Origin: Tigriopus japonicus
Lineage: Eukaryota > Arthropoda > Copepoda > Harpacticoida > Harpacticidae
Direction: 5' to 3'
Assembly (NCBI GenBank): GCA_010645155.1
Contig: CM021322.1
Coordinates: 6,182,208-6,246,207, forward strand
Length of the DNA: 64,000 nt
Numbering within the stretch: the first letter of the stretch is position 1; each line of letters begins with the position of its first letter. Positions 36,901 through 52,200 of this stretch are shown in pieces. A program made the position numbers and the translations under genes. Under the pieces are notes generated by a model, which saw only the letters and a program-made list of their open reading frames with translations, was not told the DNA's origin and ran no database searches.

Positions 36901-39900
36901 TAAAGCCCTAAATGTATATTCATATTGTAGAACAAAATGGAACTTTGAGTACTTCTTTTGAGCTGGCTGACGGAGAATAAAGTGGCTTTTGTGGGTTTAT
37001 ATAAAGTTTTTTCCATGTTTAATTGTTTTGTGAAAGATGTAAGTGGCCTTCTTGTGGTCTTATTTGCATGGGACTGCACTTCACGGAGTGGATGAAATAG
37101 TGTCAGGTTCATCTCTAAATCTACTCACAAACCCTATGCTCACTCTCATTGAAAACCTGACGGAACACACTTGCCTCAAGAGTCGCTTCTGGGTTCATTT
37201 AATCCCCAAGAAATGAAGCCCTGTTCTTGTATTGCAGACATACCTCATAGGACCTCCGATGTCATTGTTTGGGCCGGATATAACGGATGATTTCATCAAG
37301 TTCAACAACTACCGGGTGTACGGGACCATTTTGCTCCTGCTCATGGGCTGTGTTGTGTTCGTTGGAGTCAGCTTTGTCAACAAATTGGCTACCGTGGCTC
37401 TGGCTTGCGTTCTTTTAACCATCTTTTCCATCTATGTGGGTTTGGCTGTTAACTACGGAGGCAACGACTTGGCAAAGTGCGAGCTCGTTATTGCTTATTT
37501 TAAACAAGCAATTGACATTTTTAATGGAAAATTGTTAATTGTTCTAGCGTTTGCGTGGTCGGGACACGATTGGTGCGGAAAGTGGATTCGTGCAATAAGA
37601 CATTCGATGGACCATTGTTCCATATGTTTTGCGAAGTCAATGATACTCTGGGTTTTGTCAATGACACCTCTTCCTTGACGATTGACGACTACATCTGCGA
37701 TGAATACTTTACGAAAAACGACGCGAAAATTGTTCAAGGGATTCAAGGATTAAAGTCTTCGGCATTTGCGTATAACATTCCGACTAAATTCCACGATGCC
37801 GGCGATGCCCTCTCATCTGATGGTGAAAATGAACCCGAATACAACCTTGGCGGACTTCCGAAAATGGGATATGTTACCACCGATGTTTACACTACTTTTA
37901 CCATCCTCGTTGGCATTTTCTTTCCATCTTGCACTGGTGAGTAAAAAATATCAAGATTTCCGATAATCAAAATGGGAACCAAAGTTTACTTTTTTTTGCT
38001 AAGAAAATCATTGCTTCCATCTTTCAGGTATCATGGCTGGGTCGAATCGTTCTGGAGATCTAGCTGACCCTCAAAAGTCTATTCCCATCGGAACTATCAT
38101 GGCCATTTTGACCACATCCACCGTTTACTTATCTAGCGTTCTGCTCTTCGCCGGAACTGTCGATCCATTGCTTCTGCGAGATAAGTACGTTCGAGTTCGA
38201 GCTTTTCCGCTTTCTGGTACGCCAAATGGCACGGTTAGTTAAACTTAGTGATGGATCAAAATTAGAATTTCCTGCCGAGCAATTGAGTATGCCATTTTTT
38301 CTTCAATTTCTCAAAGTATGAGTACCGTGGAAAAATTGGATGGAGAAAATGAGTGTAACTCCATGGTTCAGATTTCTTTCTTAGTATGTTCGTGGTTACC
38401 CAGTAACTTTAGTCATATCTTAAAAACGAGCCAACAAAAACTTTGGTCGTTGGTGCCACTTGTGTTGTTGGATGTTGGATGCTGGCAAGCATGTCCAAAT
38501 AAGCTGTTGCTTAAAGCGTTTAAAACACGCAACTTACTCATGTTCCTCAAAAGGGTAAAGGGGTTCCAACAACAGAAATAATGCGGGAAATGAGTTGGCT
38601 GAAAATAAATAAATTGTTATTATTGGACAAGAACGTTTTGGGTGAGGATTTGGAAGCGCGCTTATCCATCGAGCGTCCAATCAGGAAATGCTCAATCAAC
38701 AACGCTTGAGTCAATGAAGACTCAAGCGCGTTTTGTGGGAGCCTTCAAGGCTGCTAACGATGTTTCACAGTTGAATGGCTCAATTGTTTAGCGGGTCTAT
38801 GATGTGGGTCCCTTGTGTTGCTTCCTATGTGACAGTTCTCAGTCGTCGCTTTCAGATGATAGGCTTTCAGAGTAGAATGTACTCGTACATACACTCGCGG
38901 TACGTTCGTGTGTATGTACGTACACAGCACTAATTGTTGTCTCAAACGATGGATTTGGTATTCACCAGAGAAACGCTATATTTTTTTCCCTCTTAACGTC
39001 TCTTTCGTCTGGAAAGCTTCAAGCTGTCCTTGTCGTCTCGTCATCAGGACGAGCTCCGATTTAGAGCGGCATGAATATTTTGGCCACGGACAGGACACCT
39101 CATGCAGTAAAATTACAGTCAATTGCTTGTTCCAAACGACTTGCCAAGAAATGCGAACATTTTTCTTTTTTGTTCCAAGACAACTGCTGCCTTCACCCGT
39201 ATTTCTCGTTCGTTCTCCCAAATGTCAAGTTGTCCTTTTCATATTTTACATTTCGACTTTCTTAGCATTCGTTCCATAAAGGTTATGACGTAGGCTGTGG
39301 CTTAGAAATTGAGCTGTGTGTACGAAGGAGATTGAAAGAAAGGAGGAAACAACACAGTACAAAGTGGTCACTAAGCATTTTTCTTTGTTACCACAAACAG
39401 CGGAGTCTAATATAGCTTGATGGGTCTTGGTTCAATTTAAGATAGAGCCAACCAAGTGGATTTGCTTCTGAAAAGCTAAAAATGCTCTTGAAACTTATTT
39501 CGGAACAAGATGGAACCGATTTGGAAACGGTTGCAGGCAGTTTCGGAAATGTAGCGCCATTGACAATAATCATCTGAATGGTCTGAGTCGTACTAAAAGA
39601 AATATGTTTAACAAAAAACGAATATTATTGATTTCCAATGATGTGCTTCTTTCATGACTAGGCGTTGAAGTAGAGAGACAAAAAAGGAGACTGAATTAAC
39701 AACTCAGCCTCAAAGTAGTCTCGATCTACACATAGTGTAAGTTCTGATGTTTTTTTGTACACAATGCATAACTAGAACGTGATACATTTTTTTAGTTTTA
39801 CATCCATCAGACGATATTTGACAAAAAAAGAAGAACGAACCAGGCCACAAATGTGGTGCAAATAACTCGAAAAATACATCTACCGACATAAAAACTTTTG

Positions 39901-42900
39901 CCCAAATTTTTTTTTTTAAGCAAAAATGCTCAAGAGTAGAGTGATTTCAATACGACTTCAAAGTGCATCACTTGTCACTAAATGGTTTGAATGATTTCAG
40001 ATTCGGTGAAAGTATTGGTGGAAGTTTGGTGGTAGGCAATATCGCTTGGCCTCATCCCAAAGTGGTTGAAGTGGGCTCTCTTCTTTCCACCATTGGTGCT
40101 GGACTTCAGTCCCTTACCGGAGCTCCTCGTCTTCTTCAAGCTATCGCACAGGATGGGATCATCCCGTTTTTGGCACCATTCCAGACTCTTACCTCCAGTG
40201 GAGAGCCCATTCGCGCTCTTGGAGTGACAATTACCATTTGTGAAATTGCCGTGCTAATAGGTGCGTACTTTGTCAACGGATGCATTTGCGGCAAAATGTG
40301 TAGAAGAGGTTTTTTCCCTCGAGCTTTTTTGGCTTAGAAGATAAGATCTTTTTCTGTTTTGTACAATTATTTCCCAGAGATAGCAGAGAAGATCTCTTGT
40401 TTTTTGCCGCTAAATAACAGTAAACGCCCATTACTTTTAATTCGGAACTAAAACAGAAATAAGCTCTCTGTGCTCATCATGACAAGCCGTATCTCTCACA
40501 AACGGGGCGTGTGTGTCATTTGTCGCTAATTTAATTCCAGGTAACGTGGATGAAATTGCCCCCTTGCTTTCCATGTTCTTCCTGATGTGTTACGGTTTTG
40601 TCAACTTGGCGTGCGCTCTTCAAACTCTCTTGAGAACTCCGAATTGGCGTCCACGGTTCAAATATTACCATTGGTAAGTTATGCACTTCTCTGTCTTTCT
40701 TCTTGCTTGAATTCGGCCACGATTGCGAACCACCATGAATCAGGAAAGAATAGAACACGACGAGTTCCTTTTACGGAGTCATTCCAAATCGCCCACGTTT
40801 TACTACCTACGTAGACGGCGTCTCTTTTAAGCACTCGGCAGCCTTACGTAGATAGAGTGAGTTGCCGTGGACCATGAACCAATGGCTAAAGAGGCCAAGA
40901 AGAAAGACGATCCTACTGAGAGAGAACTCGGGGTCCTTTGGGTGCTTTGAGTGTCAAGTAAAGGCCTCGAGCTCCCAAAAGTGGTTGTCGGTTCAGCTCA
41001 GTAGGAGGGGGAGGAGGGGAGCTAGATGAAGTAAGGAATGAGTGGAATGGAATGGAAGGAGGAAGGAAAAGAAGAGCTTTAAGAAGCTGCTGGTAGAGAA
41101 GAGAGAGAGAGAGAAAGAGCAAGGACGAACGAACCAAAGGACAAACGGAAGGAAGGACGAGCAAAAGTTGCTATTTCGTTGGTGGATCGTTTTGCTGACT
41201 CTGGGATGGTTTCAGCTTGGAACGGCCTTGAAAGTACATTCTAATGTGCAATTACTGCTCCACTATCGTGAGATATCTCTCTTATTGCATTTGGTGACGT
41301 AGTTACAAATGCTTTGCTGCCGCCCAATCCAACAGAAATGCACGGGTCCGCCAAGCAAAGGATCCTTTTCTTGGCGATTGTGCAATTTCGTTCATGTTCC
41401 CCCTAATTTAAAAGGAAGATGGGCAATAGTTCAGTCGAGAAAAGTCACTCACGTTGTAAATGAACGGTTGAACCTGTTCAGGGCACTAATTGGGCGAGTG
41501 AGAAAATTTTCCATCAAAAGAAAACTTGTTCGGGGGAGTTGACCGACTTTTGGGTCGTCTTCAAATGTTTTTGAAGTGCGATCCATTTGCAACTTTTTTC
41601 TCCTTTGAAAACCTCACTTCCCTGAGGATGTGAAAACTACCCAAGGAAGTTTGGGAGAGAAAGTTCTTTTTTGAATAGTCTGGTGTGATGACTTGTCACC
41701 TTTTTATATTTACGGATCGATGGAAATTATGCAATTTTGCTGCGGTGCAATCCATTTTTACCGGGTTCAGAGACTGGAACTGATGAGAAAATGTGTTAGG
41801 CTGTCGCCTCAAGCACTTTCGAATTCGTCTTGACGCGCAATCAATCTTGTCGTCGTATAACCTGGTAGTTCCCAACTCGGGACGAACCTTTCACAGGCTT
41901 TTGTGGCCCTTGACTATCCCTGGCTATGAAATGTCTTGAGTCCTTGAAAGTTCTGAAGGACATCTTTTGGCAGGAAAGCTGATCATGTGGAAGTACGAGG
42001 ACTTAAAGCGAGGGCACCTCGAATGTTGTCGTAAAGAGGATTCCCTGATCTCCTACTGGTTGCCTTTGTTCGGCCCGTTTTATTTTCTCATCCGACATGA
42101 CGAGCCTTAGCACCACAATACAGAATGGACCAGTGAAGACAGCATCTTCATCTCCTTGAGAAAACCTCATTCTGCACATGAACCCCTCGTATATATACTA
42201 CAATGAACTCAATTTGCGCTCGTTGTACAGGGTTGTTACGTATTGGAGTCCCATTCCAAAAACAGACTCTAGACACATTACGATTGAATTGTACTAGTAG
42301 CAATTGGAGAAAACACTTAAGTATCTTAGGTAAACGAAGTATTTTTGAAATTGATTGATTCATGGCTAAACTATGATTTTGCATCAAGAAATGACCCTGT
42401 ACCTGAGGTATTAGGCAAAAACATCCTTACTTTGAGCACACGTTGAAAGGACTGAAATTGCTTGAATTGTTTAGACGAGTAAAACAAAATGTGTNNNNNN
42501 NNNNNNNNNNNNNNNNNNNNNNNNNNNNNNNNNNNNNNNNNNNNNNNNNNNNNNNNNNNNNNNNNNNNNNNNNNNNNNNNNNNNNNNTTTCTCCCGACTA
42601 CGTCCGTTCTATCCCCAACAGGACTCGAACTCGCGCCGTCTGGGGAAGCACTTACTCTCGGCCCTTAATAACACGTTAGTACGCGCGGCCATTCTGGCTT
42701 CCTTAAAATCTTCACTGTCAATTCCACGATTTTCAATAGTTACTTTAGCATAACTAGGAGAATTGTTTCGAGTCTGTTCTTGAGGAACCAAAATATTTGT
42801 CGGTAACCATCTTTCGACCCAACCCTGCAAATCTCCGCTCATGTTTTTCGTGCCATGTACAGTGCTCGTATGACGGGAGGAGCATCTTTCGTTCGTTTGT

Positions 42901-43163
42901 CGTTGTTGACGTCTTTGTACGAATGTCCGTCTTTGGAGAACTAGCTAGCTCCTCCGTACATGTACACTCTAGGACACCGAGCACTGTAGTCGACTGGTCT
43001 GTTGGTTGGTTGGTTGGTCGGTTGGCAGGCAGGCAGGCCTGGGATTAATTATGTTTCCTTGTCGGCTTTTCTTCGCCCGAACAAACTACTTCCGAAATGG
43101 AAACTCGGTCCCAGAATTAAGAAATCTTGACAAGAAACCTCTTAGGCGTTGGATCTGTGCTGT

Positions 43164-43205
<42 letters not shown>

Positions 43206-46200
43206 GAAGCTTTCGTACTGAAGGAACCACCATAAACTTGAGTGTCTAGAGCCAAACATGAGGGAATTGGAGCAAAGTGTGAGTCGTTTGGAAGTAAGTA
43301 GTAGTAGACCTTAAAATGACTCACTCAAAAGATGGAACGGAAATGGTTTTGCATAATCATGATGATGTCCGAAATGTAATCTCACCAGGTTCTCACGCTC
43401 AAAAGAACTAATTTTATGGGCTTTGTCAGGGGGAAGAAACATAGCCATGGCATGTTGATTGCACCGGATACGGTTGTTTCCCATTGGCGAGGCTTAATTT
43501 ACCGGCCACAGAAATTTGTTCGAGCCTATGCTGCAAATAATATACCGATACAATCGCTCCCAACTCTCAACTTTTTGTCCGGCTGTAATGGATTGTGCCA
43601 TGGAATGATTTGAGGTTTGGGAGCCTTTTCATGTCGCTTGTGACATTTCGACAATATCACGATCGGAACTAGAAAATACTGGCTACTCTGGTGGGGCTCT
43701 GGACTGGTCACGGCCGGCCCAATCGTCCTTGAGATTAGCATTCAAGGACCATGAACTGAAATGGAGTACTGAAAATGTCAATAATTTCTCGAAGACAGGC
43801 TAAATGCCACTGACGTATAATAGGAAGTATCAGGATTTCAGGTTTTCTTTGTTTTCTTTCAGGTCTCTTTCACTTTTGGGAGTATGCCTGTGCTTGGCAG
43901 TGATGTTCATGAGCAGTTGGTACTACGCATTGGTGGCAATTGGAATTGCCGGAATCATCTACAAATACATCGAGTATCGAGGGTAAGCTTTAATCGAAGA
44001 CCAACTTGCAAATGTTTAGTTGAATGGTTTGGTGGAGACACAAATTGCGATTGAATCTGGGTTCATGAAAGAAACACCCGACTAGTACTGAATGGAGTTT
44101 TCTCTATCATTGGCAATGCTTTCGAGCTGATGTTAGGGGCAAGATTAATGCGATCCCGAGTTCCATACCTCGTAAAGCCATGATGGCTTTCATTCAAGGA
44201 GTACAAAAACAATCTCATAAAATCGTAGCTTCCCCGGAGGGACAATCTTCGTCGAGCTCCCAATGTATTTCTCTCGTGAACCATGGACTTGTCTACTCTT
44301 TTAGTGCAATATTATACTCTGCACATCCATTATTCCACATTTGCTCTCCAACAAGCGGGAGTCTCAACGGGCACTTTTTGCCCTGCGGCCGGATTTGCAT
44401 AATCAATGACCTTTCTGCCGGTCTTCTTGCAAAAAGGTTTCCAACTGGCCGACTAGGGAACTACTTGTGAATCAAGCATTTTTCGTGGTTGAAGTTATAC
44501 GTGCGTGATTTGATGAATTTTCAAAATATTCTTGGTGTCGTGAAGTTTCCTTTTTTATTGTCCATCTCTTTCGTTGACCTTATTTTTATCTTTTTTTTCT
44601 CTTACTTTACTTAGAGCCGAAAAGGAATGGGGTGATGGTCTTCGCGGTTTGGCCTTGTCGGCGGCTCGCTTCTCGTTGCTTCGTTTGGAAGAAGGCCCTC
44701 CGCATACGAAGAATTGGCGTCCTCAGATCGTCATTTTGGCCAAAATGGACTACAAACTGCATGTAAAGTACAAGCGAATGTTTTCCCTGGCCTCTCAACT
44801 TAAGGCTGGAAAAGGTAAGACCCAAAAATGAGAGAAAAATCTCTGGCATGTTCTAAAAGCCGTCAAGCAGACGGTTCATTTGAAGCGAGGGCGATATGGA
44901 CCATACTAACGTACTAGAATAGTACAAGATCCCAAAGGACAAAAAGGTGGAACCTGGGATAGGGAGAATTTTGGGCACGAAAGAGCAAAAAGAAACCTGG
45001 CGGCCAGTGTGGGTGGCGCCCCCAAATCGAGATAGAAGGACGGCCTTTGGCAAGCCTATCTAGAGATTTTGGTCTGAAATGTTGCCTCGCTATCCTTTGC
45101 CAGCCTTCCAAGTGGTCGTGTTCCAAGAAACTTGCCAAGCAAGACCACTTAGAGCGCATAGTACTCACGTTTCCTTTCGTATCCCGTTGAGACTGAGATC
45201 AAGATGACGGAGCCAACGAAGATTAACTCATTTGCTTGTAACCAATGCAGTACTATATAAATTCACGTATGACGTTACTTACAGGTCTTTGCATTGGTGT
45301 CACTGTGGTGGAAGGAAACTACGGCAAGATGTATGGAGAAGCCCAAGCCGCCAAAGTGAGCATCCAACAAACGATCAAGGACGAAGCCGTCAAAGGTTTT
45401 GCTGAGGTCGTTGTGTCAAAGCATACCTCCGAGGGAATTTGTCATCTGTAAGTACCTGAATCTCGAGACAAAAGCGAACATATCTTTCTTAGTAGGTATG
45501 TACATTGCCCTAGCAAACGATGGTTTTTCATTAGGCGCTCTATCTACATTCATTCAAAATCATCTTTTATCGTCATTGACAGCCTTCATCGGGTCGAGAA
45601 GCTTGATCGGGCCCGAACTCCACTGAGAACAATAGCCAGGTCTGATGAAGGAGAGTAGAGCATTGGAAAGGAATGCCACGATGAGTGTCGATCCCGTCCA
45701 AAACATTAGGATATTTGGTGGTAGTGGTGTCTTTCTGAGAGCGAGTTGAACAATGGTAATGTGATTGGTTCGATCCCAACGAGTTCTGAGAAGTCACAAA
45801 GAGAACAAGATCATCATCATCTTCAGCAGCAGCAACAAAGCGCAGTGCGAAAGCCACGACTTGCCTCTTGGGAAATGCAATTGTTTAGCACTTCAGAGAA
45901 ACTTGAATGTCTTTTTAAGATGTCGTGCGAGCTTTACTCTTGGTGGGCTCTCTTCTTTCTTTCTATCCATCTAGCTTTAGTTCGACTAAGGCCATACTTA
46001 TTTGGAAAGGGAGAAAGAAATTCTATCGTAGCTCGAGAGGGAAGATGCAGCATCCGACAGACAAGGTCATCTTAAAGGCCAATGCGAGATTTGTTCGAAG
46101 GATCGAACGTAAATGTGAAAAGAGTGGCCTCGCTCAGCTCGGCAAATAAACAATTTGGACTTTAAAAATTCAAGCTGTCTCGGCCCTGGTTTGTTCCCAG

Positions 46201-49200
46201 CGCACGCAATTTATTTGTTTGTTTGCTTTTCGTGAAAGTTTGTATTTGTTGAGCCCATTGAATTGGAAAAACAAAATAGTACGTTAGAAAACAAGAGTTA
46301 TGTTGACGAGTCACTCCGAGTTAACTAGGACCAGGTCTTGGAACATTTGTACTTTGGCTGAGGGCAATGAAGGCTGCCCATGGGCGTCGGAGGCACTTCG
46401 GTTAAGTTGACAAGGTGTCAGACTCGTCTATTTTAGGTAGTAGATCAATTCAGATTTTGTCGTTCAACCAAGCGTGAACGGAGAGGATTAATTTTAGCCA
46501 ATGCGTTTGTTGGCCATGGATCCCGAAGATCAGTGGATCAGGGTCCTATAGGCTAAGTCTGATTCAGGCCAGGAAGAAGAAGTGACGGGATTTGTTCCGC
46601 AATCCAATTGTAATCCTACCTTGCTTCCACTTTCTTGCCCGTCCCTTTCGTGACAAAGAGAGGCAAAGAAGGAGAGAAAAAAGAACTTTTGAGAGTCTCG
46701 TTTTTGCTCCACACACGTGGCTCCCTTCCGATGGTTTCAAATTGGAGGTTACTTGTTGAAATGAAGTGGAGGCGGTTGTTTTGCTAGAGTGGATTTTCCA
46801 TTGTGAAAGCTCACTTCTTTCTTTCTTTGAGCCAGCTTGTTGTGATCGTGTGTGAGGGAGGTGCAGCATGCCTTCACGGACATTCCAAGACATGTTCTGG
46901 CAATGGGAAAATGTTTCTACCACAAGGTCGTCCACCACGCTGTGGTTGGGCTCGGTTCCCACTGATTGGGAAAGCATCCCTTTATGTATACTGGTTCTTG
47001 GCAAGTAAAACTGGTTTGAGTGGAGCAAGAGCGGCTCTATCCAGACAGACCACGAAGCTGCCCTCAAGCAATGGAAGTCATAGGCCTGGTCGTTGTCAGT
47101 TTGTGGTAGAACAAGTAAGACAAGTAAGCGGGATGGAGGCCGTCGTGGAACAATTGTCGAACCAAAAGATCACTTCTCTTTCGAGCTGTCCGTCTTCTTT
47201 ACGTAGGAACATTGTACCCATGTCCTGTCTCTTCTTGTTCCTCAAGATCACGGTCGTCTTGCTTGTAGGGGACTCGCTCGTGCTTCCCATTCTGATCTTG
47301 AACGGAAGAAATAGGAACCAGACAAAAGAAATGATGCTCTTTAGATCTACTTTATTGTAATGGAAGATTCTCTAGGTCTCATTCTTCTCCACCCGCACAC
47401 ACTCAAGATCCCTTTTTCCATCAGGATTTTACTATCACACTTGGATGAGAAGTCTTGTACTACTCGGAGATCGGAGAAGGAAAAGTTTCAATCTCATAGA
47501 GAGCTTCGTGTATTTCGGAGATGGTGTCGTCTGTCACAATGTAGAAAGAAAAGAACTTACCCGAGAATAATTCTCTGTCACCGTCGACCTCTTCCCACAG
47601 GATCCAAACCGCTGGCTTGGGTGGAATGAAACCCAATACAATTATTCTGGGTTGGCCCAACTCTTGGCGTAAACGTAATGAGGATTCCTGGCGAGTGTTT
47701 GTGGACACGATTCGAAATGCGGCTTCAGCCAAAATGGCTCTCTTGGTGCCTAAAGGAATCCAACGATTTCCTGACTCAGGTGACAAGGTCAAAGGCAACA
47801 TCGACATCTGGTGGATTGTGCATGACGGTGGACTTCTCATGCTCTTGCCCTTCTTGCTAAAACAACATCGCACGTGGAAAAATTGCAAGCTCAGGATCTT
47901 CTCCATCGCCCAACCCCAAGACAACTCCATTCAAATGAAGAAGGATCTCAAGACTTTCCTCTACCACTTGAGGTGAGTTTCCAATATTCATTTGCCTTCA
48001 CTCGTGCCTCCACGTTTCTCTAGAAGTTGTACAGTACCTAAAAAAAGAAAATCCTTTCTTTCTTTTGGCGAGAACTACTGGTTGGCTCTTCGAGACAGAC
48101 GTTTATTGTTATTGACGACTCGCATTTCTCTAAGTGTTACTCTGATTCAATATTTGTTTCTTCTTGCCAATGATGTTCGTGAAAGCACTAGAAGCCCCTC
48201 AAATTATCAGGAACGAAAGGGGCTCTCTGTAAGTGGCGTGAGAAATGAGACACTCGTTAAATGAAGCACAGAACGAGCCCTTTTTGTGATCCTGGGACCT
48301 CAAGGGTGATGAGCCCTTTGCTCCATTGTTGAGTTCCTTTGGGCCTCATCCTCTTTCTAATTACCACCAAATTCCCCTTTTTCTGCGGCAAAGTCACAAA
48401 AAATAATGGGAAAAACGTCATATGAAACAACATATAAAAAATTATAGAATTTGGTTAACGTCTGCCTTCAACCGACAGGTCTCTGTTTGGTGCTTGATTT
48501 TCTGAACGTCCCTTTCAATTGTTTTGAAGCACTGGTTAATTAATTGGATAGCTTTTTTTCGTTGAAAACAGGATCCTCGTCATCCTTTCCTGAAACTGGC
48601 AAGAGCTAGAAAATTTGATTTGGTGAAAGTGTTTTGGCTGGTTAATCCAATTACTAGCTTTTCCAATTTACCGTAGCTTTCGGGCCTTTCTGGCTTCAAA
48701 GACTAAAAAACATGATTTAGTCACCTGTTGTCTGTTTTGGCTGCTGGATAGATAGATCGATGAAGGTATTGAATCGCGGAAGACTAATTCACCAAATGGT
48801 ACATGTACCATCAATCCCCGCCTGCCAAAGGATGGATGGATCTAAGGTGGATGGAGGCTGGTGGTTCCACGTTCACTCTTTCACTCTTACACTCATATCA
48901 TCTTGATGAGAATGGATTATTTCAGAATCGAGGCGGATGTGGAAGTGGTGGAAATGGCCGACTCGGATATCTCGGATTACACCTACGAGAGAACTCTGCT
49001 CATGGAACAAAGGAACGAAATGCTCAAAGAAATGCGCGTGTCCGAAAAGAGGCGAGGAAAAATGGTAAGCAATTTGTTTTTCACCCTCCAGCGAACTCGA
49101 CGAAGATTACTCTTCTCCTCGTAAAGAAGGCCGTTTGTCCTTTTTGTCAGTTCGTCAGTGTATTACCACAATACCACTTCGTGAGAGGCACTTCACAGTC

Positions 49201-52200
49201 ATTTCCCTCCCTTGTTCTATTGTATTACTGTATACGACGACATACGAAGCTTTGTCTTACTCTGCCTACATTTCATCCTGGGGCTCGAGGATTGAATATG
49301 CGGGTGAACGTGGGACCTGTTGCGGCCTTTGAGGGCCTTCAATATCGTTGGGTTTCCAAAGCGAGAGGCACACTCTTGCTATCCTATCATAAAGACGAAT
49401 GGGCCAAAAAACGAGCCAATACCCTTTCCTTCAGAAAACGAATCAATCAAATTGTTGATGTTTTTTCCTTTGTCGCCACAGTTGTTCCATGTCTCTTGGG
49501 CTTGGATTTTGGTGACTTCAAAAGCTTGCAATCCTGGCTTCTCAAATGCAATCAGTTCAACCGAAATGTTTCATCAACTTTGTTCAGTTGAACAAAACAA
49601 ACGATCTTTCCAATCAACATGAACAGCACCAAATGGTTTTTACCTTAATGTTACTACTGATGCTAATGTTGAGTATCAAAATTTGTATTAGTATCTTCAT
49701 TCACAACTTGCAGTGGTTGTACCGAGGTCAATGCAAATTGACAATTTAGAAGCTTACGTTATATTCTAAGCCCTGACTAATTATCGGATCGAATCAGTTT
49801 CATTGCTAAATTGTCTTGTCGTTTGACAGTGTTTTATTGTCAAATGGGGGTTTAGCAAGGATAACGAGACTCGTTCCACATCAACAAGAAAATCAACTTC
49901 TCATCCTAAACTGTTAGGAAAATTTCACGTAATTGAGAGTTTATTAAGTACTCAGGAATGCATCACCTCAACAAAAAAGGAAACATTATCACAACCAGAC
50001 AAACTCTTCTGATTTTTATCTCGGAAAACAGCCGAGCCTTCCAATAGCCTTGACACCAATCAGATTCAAACTTCTACTTATCTTTCCTTGCGATCAAGAA
50101 GTGATACATTTATTTGTCAGAGTATTCATAGTTCAACCAATTTTGCGGCCTTCTTAGAGCCCACCGTACCAAGTAGAGTTGTAGTTACTCGGTTTTTCGA
50201 CTGAGAGTCGCATTTCACTATCTTATTGCTAGTCATGTTTCACTAACTTATTGCTATACAATTAAAATATGTTAGTTCCAAAGTAGTCTGAGTCGAGTTT
50301 CGTTACCACTCTAACACCCCGTGTATGCCATTTCCATGTGGGTTCCTTCTTTTCATTTCTAAACTACTGATTGTAAGGAGTTCTATTCGTGCTTGGTCTT
50401 CTTGGTCTTCATCTGTCTTCTCATGATCGTCATTTTCAGACTCGTCGACTCTCGTTAGCAACTCAGCCCAAAGAACAATTTAAGGTTGGTGTAGCAGAGC
50501 TCCACTCTCCTCTCGTGTCTAGACCTTAACCCTTTTTTGCTAACTGTTTGCTCGCTTTTTGTATACGGAGTGTACTTACTGTATTGTCCCCCACCATAAC
50601 TGCTGCTGTCACTATTCTTGTTTTACTTGTCATCACTCAAACGCTCTAAGATCCCAACCATCAGCATCACTACTACTTCTACTACTATTATTATTGCTGT
50701 TATTACTTCCAACTCAGATCACGCATTTCTTCTCATTAATTTCCCGCTTGGAGAGCTCGATTTTTGTGCCTCTGGCCTTTAGGACTCGATAGAATCGTCG
50801 TTTTGGCCTTTGTTCCATGACTCTCGCTCTCTTTCTGTTTTTCTTGTCCTTACTCCATCCATGATTTGTGATCTTATTGGTGTTGACGATGATACTGTAT
50901 TCTACTTGCACTGATTGAAACGAGGACAAATGATACTATGACGAGGTTATCATCCATCCTCTCCATAGATCGAGCTTTTTCCCACTCATCAGAGATATTC
51001 TCTTGTTACTAAACCTTGCCCACTAGATTGCACATGAACAGAACGTCATCCAATCGTACGATAACCAGATGATTACTAACCCCACTTTTCCCATAATCAC
51101 TCGTTTGAAATCGGTGTCTACAGAACTCCTCCTCAGCCTCCTCGTTTTCCTGCCAATCCAAAATACAAGACCTCTCTACAGACCTTGTTCCTATTCGTTT
51201 ATCCTGTATTTTTCAGCCTTTTCCTGATCTGTGATTAATTAAACCCCAATCCAGAAGACTTGATTGCTCGCCATTAGGAACATTTCACAGACACACTTTT
51301 ATCCCTGGGTTCTTCTTTTCTTGCTCAATTTCTCTCAATTCATTGTTTTTGGCCGCGAATTCAATTGGTTGATGGGTCTCTCCTCAAGCATGTGATTGAT
51401 TTCCCGGTTTCTCTGGGTCATTCGATTTGCTTTCTCTGTCTAGAACATACACGTACATACAACCTACACACACATATGTGTGAAAATACCTACTCTCCCT
51501 CCTGGATCCCGAAATCGTGGACCAGGAAATTGACCTGGTCCACTCCTCGTTACGACCGGATAGTGGTTATAGGCCTAGGTTATTGTACACATGTTCCGGC
51601 TATATCTTGGACAGGTTAAAGAGAAGTGATCCATCTTGCACCAAGCGTTGTTCCCAACAAGAAGGGTTTAAGTATCCTGTCTCTTAAGCCTTTAAGACTG
51701 GCGATTGTTTGGAGGAGCTACAAAAATCTGGTTGAGAGTGAACAGATCACTCTCTCCACGTCTGAACAAACAGACAGAAAGAAAGGTGAATGAGAAGCGA
51801 CAAGTCCTGACAGTCTTAAGTGGACGCTGGACCTTGTCTGGGAATTATCTGACAATGGCACATTTCCACCCGTCAAATGTAATTATTGGTCATTGGACGA
51901 ATGCTTGGGCTGCTCATATGGCTTCAGGGAAGCATGTGTGAAGGAATTGGCATGCCAATGAACGTTGTAATAACTATTGTTCCAAAAGTGCTCGCCAAGG
52001 TTAGTATGTGCATGTGGTGGCTCGAAATAGAGCGCATGGACCAGAATGAGTGGAACCGGTCGAATGGTGCATTCTCATATGTTGGAGAAAGAGCAGATTC
52101 CTTATTAATCAAGCCTCTTTAAGCAGTTCAAATTGGATCTGAGTCAGTATGAACCGGAATAGAAGCTTGATGGGGACCGAGGGGTGTGGTCTATTTTTAG

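Larger units (their letters stand above)
40674..43862. other. kcc intron 9 with assembly gap and simple repeats
   Basis: 3189 bp. It contains a 93-base run of N, a tRNA-like fragment beside it, and G/T-, GGCA- and GAAA-type simple repeats. The size is uncertain because of the gap. Confidence 0.7.

Noticed and set aside
42615..42695. Functional tRNA gene on the minus strand
   Set aside because: The B-box-like string is good, but acceptor, anticodon and T stems do not pair. Kept only as a SINE-like fragment.
46564..47360. Overlapping frames of 167 (minus) and 185 (plus) codons
   Set aside because: Both lie within a kcc intron, oppose each other, and have no domain, splice pattern or codon bias that I can recognise.
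47460..47930. 156-codon minus-strand frame
   Set aside because: Antisense shadow of the conserved kcc exon 13.
48803..49591. 262-codon ATG frame on the plus strand
   Set aside because: It overlaps kcc exon 14 in a different frame, runs through the donor and into the intron, and has no recognisable domain. Chance frame.
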